Part shown: positions 33,531-42,986 of the stretch, one piece after another | How the letters are laid out: each line of letters begins with the position of its first letter | Position numbering within the stretch: the stretch's first letter is position 1 | Assembly (NCBI GenBank): GCA_043815125.1 | Contig: JBDRJH010000294.1 | Location: 1 to 64,000, forward strand | DNA: 64,000 bases | Source of the DNA: JAUWBF01 sp043815125 | Lineage (GTDB): Bacteria; Verrucomicrobiota; Verrucomicrobiia; Opitutales; Opitutaceae | Direction of reading: 5' to 3' | The notes under the pieces: generated by a model | The model's input: the letters and a program-made list of their open reading frames with translations, nothing else | What the model was told of the DNA's origin: nothing | Databases searched by the model: none | Made by a program: the position numbers and the translations under genes

Positions 33531-33548
33531 AATACCATTTTTGGTATT
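33531..33548. promoter_or_regulatory. Inverted repeat between mannosidase and regulator, probable operator
   Basis: AATACCA-TTTT-TGGTATT is a perfect 7-bp inverted repeat in the 78-base divergent gap, 18 bases from the mannosidase start and 43 from the regulator start. It is well placed for repression of both by the GntR/LacI hybrid regulator. Confidence 0.55.
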
Positions 33549-33591
33549 CTTACAATCGCAAAGCCTCGCCATCTCCGATCATTTGTCACCC

Positions 33592-34671
33592 ATGGCCCGA
33601 CCCGACACCCAGACCCGACTCGCCGTCGAGATGATCCGCAGGCGGGTGAGCCATGCGGACCACGCAGCCTATCGCCTGCCGGGCGAGCGCGGCCTGGCGG
33701 TGGAGCTCGGCCTCAGTCGCCAGACCGTGCGACGGGCGATCAACCAATTGGTTGACGAAGGCCTCTTGCAACGCGGCCCGACGGGACGCCTGGCCGTCTG
33801 CCAAACGTTTGCTCATGACGGCGAGGATGCGCGTCCATTGGTCGCCTTCCTCAATCCCGGCGGCGGCTCCCCCGAGACCCGGCTCTGGCGCGAGGGCGTG
33901 TTTGGCGCGCTGGCCGGCCGCGACGTGGTGATCCGTTCGCTCAGTTACGAACACTACAGCGACCCCGCCATCAGCGCGGCGCTGGAGGGCTTTGACGCCG
34001 TGTTCTTCCTGCCGCGTGCCACCGATCCGATTCCCCCGTGGCTGATCCAACGCCTCAACACCTCGCGACCGCGCGTGGTGGTCATCGATCAGGACGAAGC
34101 CGCCGCCGGACTGCGTTCGGTCATAGTCTTCCCCTTCGCCGCAGGAAACAAGCTGCTCGACCACCTTTGCGACCTCGGGCATCAGCGGATCGACTGTTTC
34201 AACGTTCAACCGATGAACCCCGTCATCACCGCCCGCATCGCCATCTGGAGCGAATATCTGCGACACCACGGGTTGACCGGCGAGCTCATCAATCACGACG
34301 GCGGGGGCAGCCTGGCGGACGCCCATCACCACCTCTCGCGCCACCTGCGCAAAACATCGCCACTGGGCACCGCGCTCTACTGCACGACGGTCGGCGCGGC
34401 CATCGGCGGCATGCGCGCTCTGCACGAGCACGGCCGGCGCGCCGGCAGGAACATCTCGGTCTGCGCGGTCAACGACGAGGGTTTCGGCCCGTATTTGATC
34501 CCGTCGCTCACCTGTCTGAGCGCCACCCCGCGCGCCCCGCACCTGCGCAAAGCCGTCAGGTGGCTGCTCACCGGCGAAGGCTGGTCAAAACCCACCCTGC
34601 ACCAACCCAAGGACGCCCCGCTCTTCCTCGGCGAATCCACCGGCCCGGCGAAACCATCGGTTCGACGTTAG
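33592..34671 (+). CDS. Hybrid regulator: GntR winged helix with LacI-type sensor
   Basis: 359 residues from the ATG at 33592. The first 70 residues are a GntR-type winged helix (RLAVEMIRRRV, YRLPGERGLAVELGLSRQTVRRAINQLVDEGLLQRGPTGRLAV). Residues 80-350 are a sugar-binding LacI/PBP1-like domain (PLVAFLNPGGG, ALEGFDAVFFLPRATD, PRVVVIDQDEAAAGL, LCDLGHQRIDCFN, NISVCAVNDEGFGPYLIPSLT). This architecture matches AraR/GntR-LacI regulators of sugar genes. It is divergent from the alpha-mannosidase and likely responds to mannose or a manno-oligosaccharide. The stop overlaps the convergent LacI gene by 3 bases. Confidence 0.88.
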   Translation: MARPDTQTRLAVEMIRRRVSHADHAAYRLPGERGLAVELGLSRQTVRRAINQLVDEGLLQRGPTGRLAVCQTFAHDGEDARPLVAFLNPGGGSPETRLWREGVFGALAGRDVVIRSLSYEHYSDPAISAALEGFDAVFFLPRATDPIPPWLIQRLNTSRPRVVVIDQDEAAAGLRSVIVFPFAAGNKLLDHLCDLGHQRIDCFNVQPMNPVITARIAIWSEYLRHHGLTGELINHDGGGSLADAHHHLSRHLRKTSPLGTALYCTTVGAAIGGMRALHEHGRRAGRNISVCAVNDEGFGPYLIPSLTCLSATPRAPHLRKAVRWLLTGEGWSKPTLHQPKDAPLFLGESTGPAKPSVRR

Positions 34672-35708
34672 CAAAACCCTCCGCTCATCCCGCCCTCGAC
34701 CAACTCCGGCGGGATCAAAATCTGCCGCGGCACCGCCGGCACGCCGTGCTCGTTGTGCTGCAACTGCGTGACCACCAAATCCACCGCCGCCGCCGCCACA
34801 TGGTCGCGCCGGTGGTTGATCCCGGCAAACCCCGCCATGTCCGGCGTCCAGTCATGCACCACGAAGCCGACCCCCTCCGGCCCGGTCAGACCCAGCCGCG
34901 CCAGCCACCCCGGCACCGACCGGTGAAACGAGATCACCACATCCGGCCGGTGCGCCTTCATCCACGCACCAAACCGCCCCTCGTTCTTTTCCAGTTCCGC
35001 CTCCGCAAACAACAACAACGGCACGCGCCGCCGCGCCGGCACCGCCTGCTGATAATGCAACCACGCCCCCGAATACGTGTGTCCCGACCTCGCATCGATC
35101 CACGGCGACACCGCCAGCCCGACCCTCCGGAACCCCCGCGCCTCCAGACGCGCCGCCGCCGCCAGAATCCCCTGCGTCATATTCGTGCCCGCCCGATGTA
35201 ACGGCGGATCCGTCAGACCAAAGCCAAACGTCGCCGCCGCAAACCCCGCGTAATCAAACCGCGCCCCAAACGACTCCGCCGACCCCACCGACACCAGCAC
35301 GCCGCGAATCCCCCGCGTCTCCAAAATTTTCCTCAACCGCTTCGGCGAAAACCCCGCGCGCACCGGATCAAACTCCGCCACCTCGTAGCCGTATTGCGCC
35401 GCGCGTTTTTGCACATCGTCCAGCCGCACGTAGTTGCACCCCGTCTCATGCGGTGATCGCTCCTCCCGCTCGTCGCGGATCAACGCCAGCGTCGCCCGCA
35501 CCTTTTTTGCCCGATGCCCGCGCACCAGCTCCATGAGCCGCGCCACCTGCGGATCCGGCCGGTAACCCAGCCGCTCCGCCGCCGCCAATACCCGCGCCCG
35601 CGTCTCCACCGACACGTTCGGCGAATTCCGAAAAACCCGCGACACCGTCATCGCCGAAACCCCGCACGCCGCCGCCACCGCATGAACACTCGATTGCGCA
35701 CCTTTCAT
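34668..35708 (-). CDS. LacI-family regulator, probable controller of the KDG genes
   Basis: 346 residues from the ATG at 35708 (MKGAQSSVHAVAAACGVSAMTVSRVFRNSPNVSVETRARV), a complete LacI headpiece; upstream in-frame codons are the antisense of the aldolase gene. The hinge is RLGYRPDPQVARLMELVRGH, then the effector-binding domain (ATLALIRDE, ETRGIRGVLVSVGS, LEARGFRRVGLAVSPW, RPDVVISFHRS). It is divergent from the KDPG aldolase/KDG kinase operon with a 94-base gap containing a small inverted repeat, so it probably senses a uronate or KDG-type metabolite. Confidence 0.9.
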   Translation of the reverse strand: MKGAQSSVHAVAAACGVSAMTVSRVFRNSPNVSVETRARVLAAAERLGYRPDPQVARLMELVRGHRAKKVRATLALIRDEREERSPHETGCNYVRLDDVQKRAAQYGYEVAEFDPVRAGFSPKRLRKILETRGIRGVLVSVGSAESFGARFDYAGFAAATFGFGLTDPPLHRAGTNMTQGILAAAARLEARGFRRVGLAVSPWIDARSGHTYSGAWLHYQQAVPARRRVPLLLFAEAELEKNEGRFGAWMKAHRPDVVISFHRSVPGWLARLGLTGPEGVGFVVHDWTPDMAGFAGINHRRDHVAAAAVDLVVTQLQHNEHGVPAVPRQILIPPELVEGGMSGGFC

Positions 35709-35733
35709 AAAATCAATCCGTCCACCCAATCCG

Positions 35734-35748
35734 ATGTTTACATAACAT
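35734..35748. promoter_or_regulatory. Inverted repeat between LacI gene and eda operon, possible operator
   Basis: ATGTT-TACAT-AACAT has perfect 5-bp arms and includes the string TGTTTACATAACA, which resembles LacI-family half-sites. It lies 26 bases from the regulator start and 55 from the aldolase start. Confidence 0.4.
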
Positions 35749-35802
35749 GGAATACCTTTTGAGCCCGTGCCCGCCCACCGCCTGCATGAACAAAACTCCC
35801 CC

Positions 35803-36468
35803 ATGTCCTTGTCCTTCCCTCCCGCCCTGCTCTCCCGCATCGAAACCTCCGGTATCATCGCCGTCCTCGTGATCGATCGTGTCGCCGACGCCGCGCCCGT
35901 CGCCGAAGCCCTCGCCGCCGGCGGCATCGACGTGATCGAACTCGCCCTGCGCACTCCCGACTCCCTCGCCGCCCTGCGCGAAATCAAAACCCGTTTCCCG
36001 TCCCTGCTCGTCGGCGCCGGCACCATCCTCGCCCCCGCGCAAATCCGGCAAGTCATCGACGCCGGTGCCGACTTCGCCGTCGCCCCCGGCTGCAACCCGC
36101 GCGTGCTCGCCGCCGCCTCCGCCGCCAATCGCCCCTTCGGCCCCGGCATCGTCACCCCGAGCGACATCGAGGCCGCCGTCGAGAACGGCTGCAACCTCCT
36201 CAAGTTCTTCCCCGCCGAGCCGTCCGGCGGACTCTCCTATTTAAAAAACATGACCGCCCCCTACGCGCACCTCGGCCTGCGCTACGTCCCCCTCGGCGGC
36301 ATCAGCGAAACCACCGCCGCGCCCTACCTCGCCGAACCCACCGTCGCCGCGCTCGGCGGTTCCTGGATCGCCCCGCGCGACCTCATTCAAAAACAAGATT
36401 TCACCGAAATCACCGCCCGCGCCCGCCGCGCCCGCAACCTCGTTCTCAAAACCCGCTCCACGCTATGA
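35803..36468 (+). CDS. eda: KDPG/KHG aldolase (Eda type)
   Basis: 221 residues from the ATG at 35803. This class I aldolase splits 2-keto-3-deoxy-6-phosphogluconate into pyruvate and glyceraldehyde-3-phosphate, and also 4-hydroxy-2-oxoglutarate. Visible residues: Glu46 in VIELALRTP, the phosphate/substrate loop VGAGTILAPAQ (70-80), Schiff-base Lys134 in NLLKFFPAE, and GLRYVPLGGIS. The next gene, a KDG kinase, starts within its stop (ATGA), so kinase and aldolase work in sequence: KDG to KDPG to central metabolism. A divergent LacI gene precedes it. No dehydratase or isomerase for the earlier steps is in the window. Confidence 0.93.
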   Translation: MSLSFPPALLSRIETSGIIAVLVIDRVADAAPVAEALAAGGIDVIELALRTPDSLAALREIKTRFPSLLVGAGTILAPAQIRQVIDAGADFAVAPGCNPRVLAAASAANRPFGPGIVTPSDIEAAVENGCNLLKFFPAEPSGGLSYLKNMTAPYAHLGLRYVPLGGISETTAAPYLAEPTVAALGGSWIAPRDLIQKQDFTEITARARRARNLVLKTRSTL

Positions 36469-37559
36469 AATCCACCCTCGTCACCTTCGGCGAAATCATG
36501 GGCCGCCTCTGCCCCTCCGGCCACCGGCGCTTCATCCAAAGCATGCCCGGCAACCTCGAACTCACCTTCGCCGGCGCCGAGGCCAACGTCGCCGCCTCGC
36601 TCGCGATCTTCGGCGCCCCTGCCCGCTTCGTCACCGCGCTCCCCGCCAACGTCCTCGGCGACGCCTGCGTGCAAACCCTCCGCGGCATCGGCGTGGACAC
36701 CGACCACATGCTCCGCGTGAAGTCTGGCCGCCTCGGCCTCTACTTCGTGGAAAAAGGCGCCAACCAACGCCCCAGCAACGTCGTCTATGACCGTGAACAC
36801 AGCGCGATTTCCCAGACGTCCCCCGACCTCTTCGACTGGACCACCATCTTCGCCGACGCCCGCTGGCTGCACGTTTCCGGCATCACGCCCGCGCTCTCGC
36901 GCATCGCCTTTGACTCCGTGCTCGCCGCCGCCCGCGCCGCGAAGGCCGCCGGTCTGACTGTCTCGTGTGACCTCAACTTCCGCAAAAAACTTTGGCAATG
37001 GGAGCCCGACGTTTCCGCCTCCGCGCTCGCCGGCCGCTGCATGGCCGAAGTGTTGCCATTCGTCGATGTGGTCATCGCCAATGAGGAAGACGCCTCTGAT
37101 GTGCTCGGCATCCACGCCGGCGACAGCGACATTCACGGCGGCCACCTCGACGTGGCGCGTTACCCCGCCGTCGCCCGCGAGATCGCCCGCCGTTTCCCCA
37201 ACGTCTCCAAGATCGCCATCACCCTCCGCGAAAGCATCACCGCCTCGCACAACAACTGGGGCGCGATGCTCCACGACGTGGCGGACGACACCTCCGACTT
37301 CGCCCCGCTCGCCGACGGCGTTTACCGCCCCTACGAAATCCGTGACATCGTGGACCGCGTCGGCGGCGGCGACAGCTTCGCGGCCGGCCTCATCTTCGCG
37401 CTCAACACGCCGGAGTTCGCCGCTCCGTCCGACGCGATCCGCTTTGCCGTGGCCGCCTCGTGCCTGGCCCACTCCATCGAAGGCGACCTCAACTTCAGTT
37501 CCCGCGCCGAAGTCGAGGCTCTCATGGCCGGCAACGCCTCCGGCCGCGTCGTGCGGTAA
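36465..37559 (+). CDS. kdgK: 2-dehydro-3-deoxygluconokinase (PfkB family)
   Basis: 364 residues, ATG overlapping the aldolase stop by 4 bases. PfkB/ribokinase family: FGEIMGRLCP at the start, GAEANVAASLAIFG (37-50), VSCDLNFRKKLW in the middle, and the C-terminal signature DRVGGGDSFAAGLI with catalytic base Asp303. KDG kinases share the N-L-N-F-R-x-x-L-W motif and the F-x-x-x-x-G-A-E-x-N layout. It phosphorylates KDG in the cytoplasm so that Eda can cleave it. Other PfkB sugar kinases are possible, but pairing with Eda makes this the most likely role. Confidence 0.88.
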   Translation: MKSTLVTFGEIMGRLCPSGHRRFIQSMPGNLELTFAGAEANVAASLAIFGAPARFVTALPANVLGDACVQTLRGIGVDTDHMLRVKSGRLGLYFVEKGANQRPSNVVYDREHSAISQTSPDLFDWTTIFADARWLHVSGITPALSRIAFDSVLAAARAAKAAGLTVSCDLNFRKKLWQWEPDVSASALAGRCMAEVLPFVDVVIANEEDASDVLGIHAGDSDIHGGHLDVARYPAVAREIARRFPNVSKIAITLRESITASHNNWGAMLHDVADDTSDFAPLADGVYRPYEIRDIVDRVGGGDSFAAGLIFALNTPEFAAPSDAIRFAVAASCLAHSIEGDLNFSSRAEVEALMAGNASGRVVR

Positions 37560-37606
37560 TAAAAACCTTCCCGTAGGCCGCGAGCTCGCTCGTGCTCCGT
37601 GAACGA

Positions 37607-39349
37607 CTACCTCCCGGCCAGCAAATCCAGATACACCCCCGCACCGAAGCCACTCATCAGCACCCCACGACGTCCGCGACCGCTCACCGGATCATAGACT
37701 TCGTGAAAATGCCCGTCCGTCTCGAACAGGCGGAGCGTCTCAACCCGCAGGCGTTCCGCGGCGTCGGTCTGCCCGCAACGCTCCAGCGCATCCACGACCA
37801 ACCGGTTCACCGGCCCCCAAATCATGCCGCGCCAAAAATTATCCGGATCATACGCCGGCTGGTCCGTCAGCATGGTCGCGATGCCGTGGCGCGGCCACGC
37901 CGGCGAACCCGGTTTTAAGTATTCGGCGACGATCCGTTCAACCACGTTCTTCGGCGCATAAACAAGTGCGGTCAAAGCCGGCCCTGTCTTGATCTTCACG
38001 TGTTCGCCGCCGCGAGCGGCGAAATAATAACCAACCTCCGCGTCGTAGAGCCGGCGATGTCCGGTCTCCGCCAGAAAGGCACGCCGCTCCGTCATGCGCT
38101 CCGCCAAAGCGGCGTCGCCCAACGTGCGCGCCATCGCCGCGATCTCGTCACAGTCGATGACCAGCGCCGCGATGATGTCCGGCAGCACCAGGCTCTCGTG
38201 CGACTTCATGCCTTCGATGCGCAGCGCGTCGTAGAGCGGACTGTTGTCGTAGCTGATCGGCTGCGTGGCGGGCAGTCCGTCGCACGCCGGATCGGCCAGC
38301 GTCATCCACCAGTCGTTGTTGCGTCGCGCGGCTTCGCACGCGTCGCGCAAAAACGCTTCATCTTCGCACCGCGCCAGCACGGCGTTGGCGGCCCACGCAA
38401 ACAGCGGCACCTGCGTGACCGATGCGGTGATCGTCGGCGCCACAAGTCCGGGCAACATGCCGTCCTCCCGCTGGTGATCGATGAAGAGCCGCAACCAATC
38501 CATGCACGCCACCGGATCGGCCGACGCATAGCCGCGCACCGCAAAACACGTGTCCCACAACCACGAGCCTTTCGTGTAGGCCGTCTTGCACGCCCCCAAA
38601 AACGGCCGCGCACAACGCCCCTCCGGCTCAAACGTCGAGGAGGCGATCGTCCAGATCGCGCGCTCGCGAACCGTGGCCAGTCCCGTGATCCCGCGCGCCC
38701 GCCACACGTATTCGTCCACACTCACAGCTTCGCCCAAACACGCGTGCGCCTTGGTTTTCAGCGCCTCCAACTCCGCTTCATCACCTGCCGCGACCGCAAA
38801 CCGATTTTCTCCCGCCTGTAGTTTCACGCGATAACCGGAAACCGTGGCGTCCACCTCGCTCCCCGGCGCGTGGAACACGACGGCCGAGCCTTCGACGCGG
38901 CAAACGATGTCGGAGTCCTCAAAACTCTGTCCGCGTGAGTTTCCCCAAAACACCAAAAACTCCTGCTCGACCAATCCACCGTAGTTCTCGTGCGTGCCGC
39001 AGGGACCCAAGTGCATCCACATCTCCCGCTCCGCGCGCACGCGGATCTCCAGCAGGTCGGGTCCGCGTAGAAAAGTCTCCCAAGCGTAGTCCCCGCCCGT
39101 CTGCGAACAACGATCCGGTCCCGCGATCAATGGCGCGGTCTCCGTATCGCTGGTTTCAATACGCAGGAAGGGACGAAAAAACGTCTCCCACTTCCAATTC
39201 CGCCGGCCTTGGAAATTCAGGCTCGTGAACCCCGCGAATGATCGCGTCGGCGGCGGCACCAATTGCAGGCGGCTACGCCCGAAAATCATCGGATGATCGA
39301 GCAGCGGCGATGCCGCGGCGTCCGTGACGAGGGTGGACAGAGGTTTCAT
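37607..39349 (-). CDS. GH63-like (alpha/alpha)6 glycosidase
   Basis: 580 residues from the ATG at 39349, which overlaps the upstream TGA by 4 bases. The N-terminal 220 residues are beta-rich; the remainder is an (alpha/alpha)6 barrel with strings typical of the GH63/GH37 trehalase-glucosidase clan: KGSWLWDTCFAVRGYAS, MDWLRLFIDHQREDGMLPG, ISYDNSPLYDALRI, WPRHGIATMLTDQP and DNFWRGMIWGPVNRLVVDAL. The Asp in WLWDT is the probable acid. There is no signal peptide, so it acts on imported oligosaccharides. It is the last gene of the 48.6-37.6 kb operon. Confidence 0.78.
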   Translation of the reverse strand: MKPLSTLVTDAAASPLLDHPMIFGRSRLQLVPPPTRSFAGFTSLNFQGRRNWKWETFFRPFLRIETSDTETAPLIAGPDRCSQTGGDYAWETFLRGPDLLEIRVRAEREMWMHLGPCGTHENYGGLVEQEFLVFWGNSRGQSFEDSDIVCRVEGSAVVFHAPGSEVDATVSGYRVKLQAGENRFAVAAGDEAELEALKTKAHACLGEAVSVDEYVWRARGITGLATVRERAIWTIASSTFEPEGRCARPFLGACKTAYTKGSWLWDTCFAVRGYASADPVACMDWLRLFIDHQREDGMLPGLVAPTITASVTQVPLFAWAANAVLARCEDEAFLRDACEAARRNNDWWMTLADPACDGLPATQPISYDNSPLYDALRIEGMKSHESLVLPDIIAALVIDCDEIAAMARTLGDAALAERMTERRAFLAETGHRRLYDAEVGYYFAARGGEHVKIKTGPALTALVYAPKNVVERIVAEYLKPGSPAWPRHGIATMLTDQPAYDPDNFWRGMIWGPVNRLVVDALERCGQTDAAERLRVETLRLFETDGHFHEVYDPVSGRGRRGVLMSGFGAGVYLDLLAGR

Positions 39350-42300
39350 TTTGAATCGACGGGGCGGGCTTCCCAATAAACGGCCTCTCCCGGGGCGAGT
39401 GCAACTTCGACGCCATCCTGCATCAGCGCGGCCCCATCAAACGAGCCCAGATCGCGCTCGTTGAGCAGATCGCGCAGTCGGTAACGCATCGCACCGAGCG
39501 AATCCGCAGCGAAGCGAACCGTGAGCGGGCGGGCGTCCGTGTCTTGCGCGCCGGTCTGCGTGTTTTTGAGCCGCTCCAACACGTCATGCCCGACGTAACG
39601 ACGCCCCACGACGAAGCGCCGGTCCGCTTTCTCAAACGTGCGCAGGATGAGCGCATCCGCTTCATCGGCGTCGGCACCGGCCTTGGCGTGAACGCGCGTC
39701 TCACCGCGTCCCCACGCATCAACCGCCGCGGCCAAACCGGCGCTGCCGATCCAGTCCACCGTGCCGTAGAATGCCAACACCTCGCCCTTCCCGACGCTCA
39801 TGCTCACGACCGCCGGCGTGCCGTCGTCGTAACGCGCCAGCACGACCGCACCCTCGGGCAACGCGCCTTCGACACGATAAGACCGAAGGAAAGGCCGCGC
39901 GATGTTGTGAATCCACGGCGTCGCCTGCGTATCGATGGGCGGAGAAAACTCGCGCGTGCGGAAGCCCAGCGCCGGCCATTTAAATCCATTTTCCCTCGAA
40001 TCGTCCTCCCACGCTGCCCGTTCAGTTTCTCCCTCGGCCCTTGCGGTAACGGGTTTGGCCGCAGGCAACCCGAAGGCACCGCCCAGAGCGTTGGGTTTGT
40101 TATCCAGCCAGAAGCCGCTGGTCGCCTCGATGACCAGCCGTCCGCCGCCGCGCACGTAGTCGGACACCGCTCGCAAGTTGACCGCGTCAATGGCCGCCGC
40201 GCCGAACGGGAAATACACATACGCATGGCGTGCGTAGTCCGGCGTCGTGCCTCCATAAACGCGGACTTCGTCCACGCGCACGCGGTCCTCGTCCATGCGA
40301 TGGAGCCACGGCTTGAGATAATCCTCGGTGCGGCCGACGAACACGTGTTGGAGCAACGCGAGCTGTGCCGTCGGCGAAAACACATAGCCGCCCGACTTGC
40401 CCGCCGCAGAGTTTTTCACCGGCGTCGCGCCGACGATTTCATCGACGACTTTGAACCACTGGCGCAGGCGTTCCTCCGCCTCGCGCTCCACCGCCGTGAC
40501 CGTGGCGAGACGGCGCTCGTAGAACCAATAGTTGAATACACCGTGGTAGCCCGGCTTCCCCGCGAGCAACAGGTTCGTCATGCCCACGTCGGCCACCGTG
40601 CGCGTGCGCGCGATCTTGCCGTGCGGTTCCACCCGCCCGCGAATCTCCGGCAGCGCGGGCGGCCACGGAGACTCCATGCTGCCGTAGGGCACCCACGCTT
40701 CACGACGCACCAACTCGTCGGTATAGAACGCCTGGCTGTTGGTGTTGTAGAGGCCGACCCAGCACTCCGGATCGCCGCGCCGGAACGCATCCGCCGCGCC
40801 GATGCGCAGGCGTTTGAGCACATCGATTTTGTAGCCGATCCAGTCGCGCCAAGCCGCGTCGGTGCGCGGACGGATGCGCCCGTCTTCATCGTAAACGATT
40901 TTCTGCCGCGGCAGCGGAATCGCATCCCACGCGGCATGTGCGGAGCCGTGGGCCGCGTTGAGTTTCGCGAGGTCGTCCCCGTAGTTCGCGCGCAACGTCC
41001 GCCGATACTCCGCCGCGGACGCTTCGGAGTAGTCCACGTATTGGCCGAGCCACGGCATATCCAACAAATCGTGGTCAAAGAAGAGGCCCTCGAAGCAATA
41101 ACCCAACACCGTCTCGCTCTCCCGATAATGACGGGCGAGCGCTTCGGAGAACGCAGGCAACGCCTCGCGAAACTCCGTTCCGGCCGGCGAAAAAATCAGG
41201 TTGTTCGCGCCGCTCCAAAGTCCGTGCGCCAGTCCGTTTTCGTCCTGCATGTAGTCGCGCTTCACCCAGCCGGGCACCTGACGTCCATGCGGATGCACGC
41301 GCAGCGTGACGTAAAAACCATGTCGTTTCGCCGCCGCGATCTGCCGGTCGAGAAACTCGAATCGATACACGCCGGGCAACGGATTCAGATCATCCCAAGG
41401 CGCGCTCAGCTCGACGGCGTTGTAGCCCGTTTCGCGCCCTTCGGCCAACCAGCCTTCCAACTGCTCCATCGTTTTTCCCGCGAGCGTGACCGCTGAGGTG
41501 AAGCCTTCGCTCCAATCGCCCTTCGTCCGATAAAGGCGTCCGCTCATCGCCCGCGTCAGCTTGTCGCCAGGCACATCCGCAACGACGACGGACTCCGCTT
41601 TTTCTGCCACCGTCTCAAAGCCCACGAGCCGGCGCACCGCGTCCAACTCCGTTTTGCCATCGAGCAAGCGCACGCTCAGCCACAGCGACGTTCCGGCCTG
41701 CTTCGCGTAACGGGACACATCGAGTTCCAACGCCTCGCTCGCATCGCCTTCTCCCGAATCGAGCGGCTGCAAATCGGCCGTCTCCACACTCCAACTCACC
41801 CGCGCACCCACCGGCACGCCTGCGGCCGCGCTGATCGAGATTTTCGCATTCCCGTCCGCCGCGAACACCGGCCCCGCTCCGTCAATGCGCAGCAGTCGCG
41901 CATCCGTCAGCGCGGCGTCACCCGCGTTCAGACCGCGTGCCTCGCGGTCGCGGATGACGACGTAGTGCATCGCGAACTCACGGCGTTGTCCGTCGCGCTT
42001 GCGCCACGAGGTCACGCGAAGCTGATACGTGTCCTCCGCCAGCAAGGGCAGACGCGCGATCACCGTGCCGGCATCTACGATTTGCAGCGCTTCGTCGCGA
42101 CCCGACGCGATGGAGCGCCAACCGGCGCGGTCCGTGATTTCCCACGCCAGCCGATAATCGCCGGGCTCCAGCCGCAACGACGACGCCTTTAAAACGGGCC
42201 GCGGGTTCTCTTCGCCCCAGCCATACGCTCCTTCGTAAAACGGATCGCGCTTATCCACGCGCATCGACAGCAGCCGTTCCGGTTCCAACACCCAGTAAGG

Positions 42301-42966
42301 CGTGGGTCGCTCGGTTTCCGACAGCGCGACGATGCGATCCACCTCCACACTGAACGGCTTGCCTGACGGCTCGTAAGCCGTGACCCGAAAGCCGGCCAAC
42401 CGATACGGCGGGACCGGCGATTCATAGCGGTCAAAGCGCTCCGGGTTCAGACTCGTCGCCACCCACGAATCCACCCGCCCCGCCTCGTTGGTTGTGAACG
42501 TGTAGGTCTCCGACGGCGTAAACTCGCCCGGATAATTCAACCGACTCTGCTTCAAGCCGAGCCGCGATCCAAACGCCCACACGCCGCCCCGGCTGTCCTC
42601 GATCAACAGGCGCAAGCCCAGCTCCGCAACCGGATTGGCCGCCTGCGGCCGGCGATAGGCAAACCCCAGCCGCGTGGTGTCCGCCGGCAATTCCACGGAA
42701 ACCGGCAGACGAAAATCGATCACCGCCGCATTCAAGATCTTGTTCTCTTCGTGCGGCGCACCCTTCGTCGCCACGCCTTCCAGACGCACCGGACCGCCCG
42801 CATCGGCCACGGTCAACGTGGCGGAAGCCTCCCCGCTGGCGACCGTGCCCGGGACGTTCAACGGCCCCGCAACCGGAATCGCCGCGACCGCTTGTATTTG
42901 AAATAAAACTACGCTCATCGCCGCCAACAGCGGGGAAACTTTGGGGTGACCGTCTCGTTGCGTCAT
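39346..42966 (-). CDS. Large secreted GH42-like glycosidase
   Basis: 1206 residues from the ATG at 42966 with a signal peptide (SPLLAAMSVVLFQIQAVAA). The N-terminal 500 residues are beta-rich, with several sandwich domains. The middle is a GH42-like barrel: EGRETGYNAVELSAPWDDLNPLPGVYRFEFLDRQIAAAKRHGFYVTLRVHPHGRQVPGW, GYCFEGLFFDHDLLDMPWLGQYVDYSEASAAEYRRTLRANYGDDLAKLNAAHGS, then the GH42 trimerisation-like segment (VRVYGGTTPDYARHAYVYFPFG, SDYVRGGGRLVIEATSGFWLDN). GH42 enzymes are mainly beta-galactosidases; the long N-terminal extension and secretion are unusual, so a polymer or a different linkage is likely. Confidence 0.72.
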   Translation of the reverse strand: MTQRDGHPKVSPLLAAMSVVLFQIQAVAAIPVAGPLNVPGTVASGEASATLTVADAGGPVRLEGVATKGAPHEENKILNAAVIDFRLPVSVELPADTTRLGFAYRRPQAANPVAELGLRLLIEDSRGGVWAFGSRLGLKQSRLNYPGEFTPSETYTFTTNEAGRVDSWVATSLNPERFDRYESPVPPYRLAGFRVTAYEPSGKPFSVEVDRIVALSETERPTPYWVLEPERLLSMRVDKRDPFYEGAYGWGEENPRPVLKASSLRLEPGDYRLAWEITDRAGWRSIASGRDEALQIVDAGTVIARLPLLAEDTYQLRVTSWRKRDGQRREFAMHYVVIRDREARGLNAGDAALTDARLLRIDGAGPVFAADGNAKISISAAAGVPVGARVSWSVETADLQPLDSGEGDASEALELDVSRYAKQAGTSLWLSVRLLDGKTELDAVRRLVGFETVAEKAESVVVADVPGDKLTRAMSGRLYRTKGDWSEGFTSAVTLAGKTMEQLEGWLAEGRETGYNAVELSAPWDDLNPLPGVYRFEFLDRQIAAAKRHGFYVTLRVHPHGRQVPGWVKRDYMQDENGLAHGLWSGANNLIFSPAGTEFREALPAFSEALARHYRESETVLGYCFEGLFFDHDLLDMPWLGQYVDYSEASAAEYRRTLRANYGDDLAKLNAAHGSAHAAWDAIPLPRQKIVYDEDGRIRPRTDAAWRDWIGYKIDVLKRLRIGAADAFRRGDPECWVGLYNTNSQAFYTDELVRREAWVPYGSMESPWPPALPEIRGRVEPHGKIARTRTVADVGMTNLLLAGKPGYHGVFNYWFYERRLATVTAVEREAEERLRQWFKVVDEIVGATPVKNSAAGKSGGYVFSPTAQLALLQHVFVGRTEDYLKPWLHRMDEDRVRVDEVRVYGGTTPDYARHAYVYFPFGAAAIDAVNLRAVSDYVRGGGRLVIEATSGFWLDNKPNALGGAFGLPAAKPVTARAEGETERAAWEDDSRENGFKWPALGFRTREFSPPIDTQATPWIHNIARPFLRSYRVEGALPEGAVVLARYDDGTPAVVSMSVGKGEVLAFYGTVDWIGSAGLAAAVDAWGRGETRVHAKAGADADEADALILRTFEKADRRFVVGRRYVGHDVLERLKNTQTGAQDTDARPLTVRFAADSLGAMRYRLRDLLNERDLGSFDGAALMQDGVEVALAPGEAVYWEARPVDSK

Positions 42967-42986
42967 GTCTTTCAAAATAAGTGTTT

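Noticed and set aside
30223..33591. A very long plus-strand open frame opposite the alpha-mannosidase gene
   Set aside because: It is antisense to a full GH38 gene with recognisable motifs; its product is Arg/Gly/Ala-rich with no domain. Long antisense frames are normal in GC-rich DNA. Only its last part (33592-34671) is a real gene.
35751..35760. AATACC string resembling half of the 33531 palindrome
   Set aside because: A single half-site of six bases is expected by chance.
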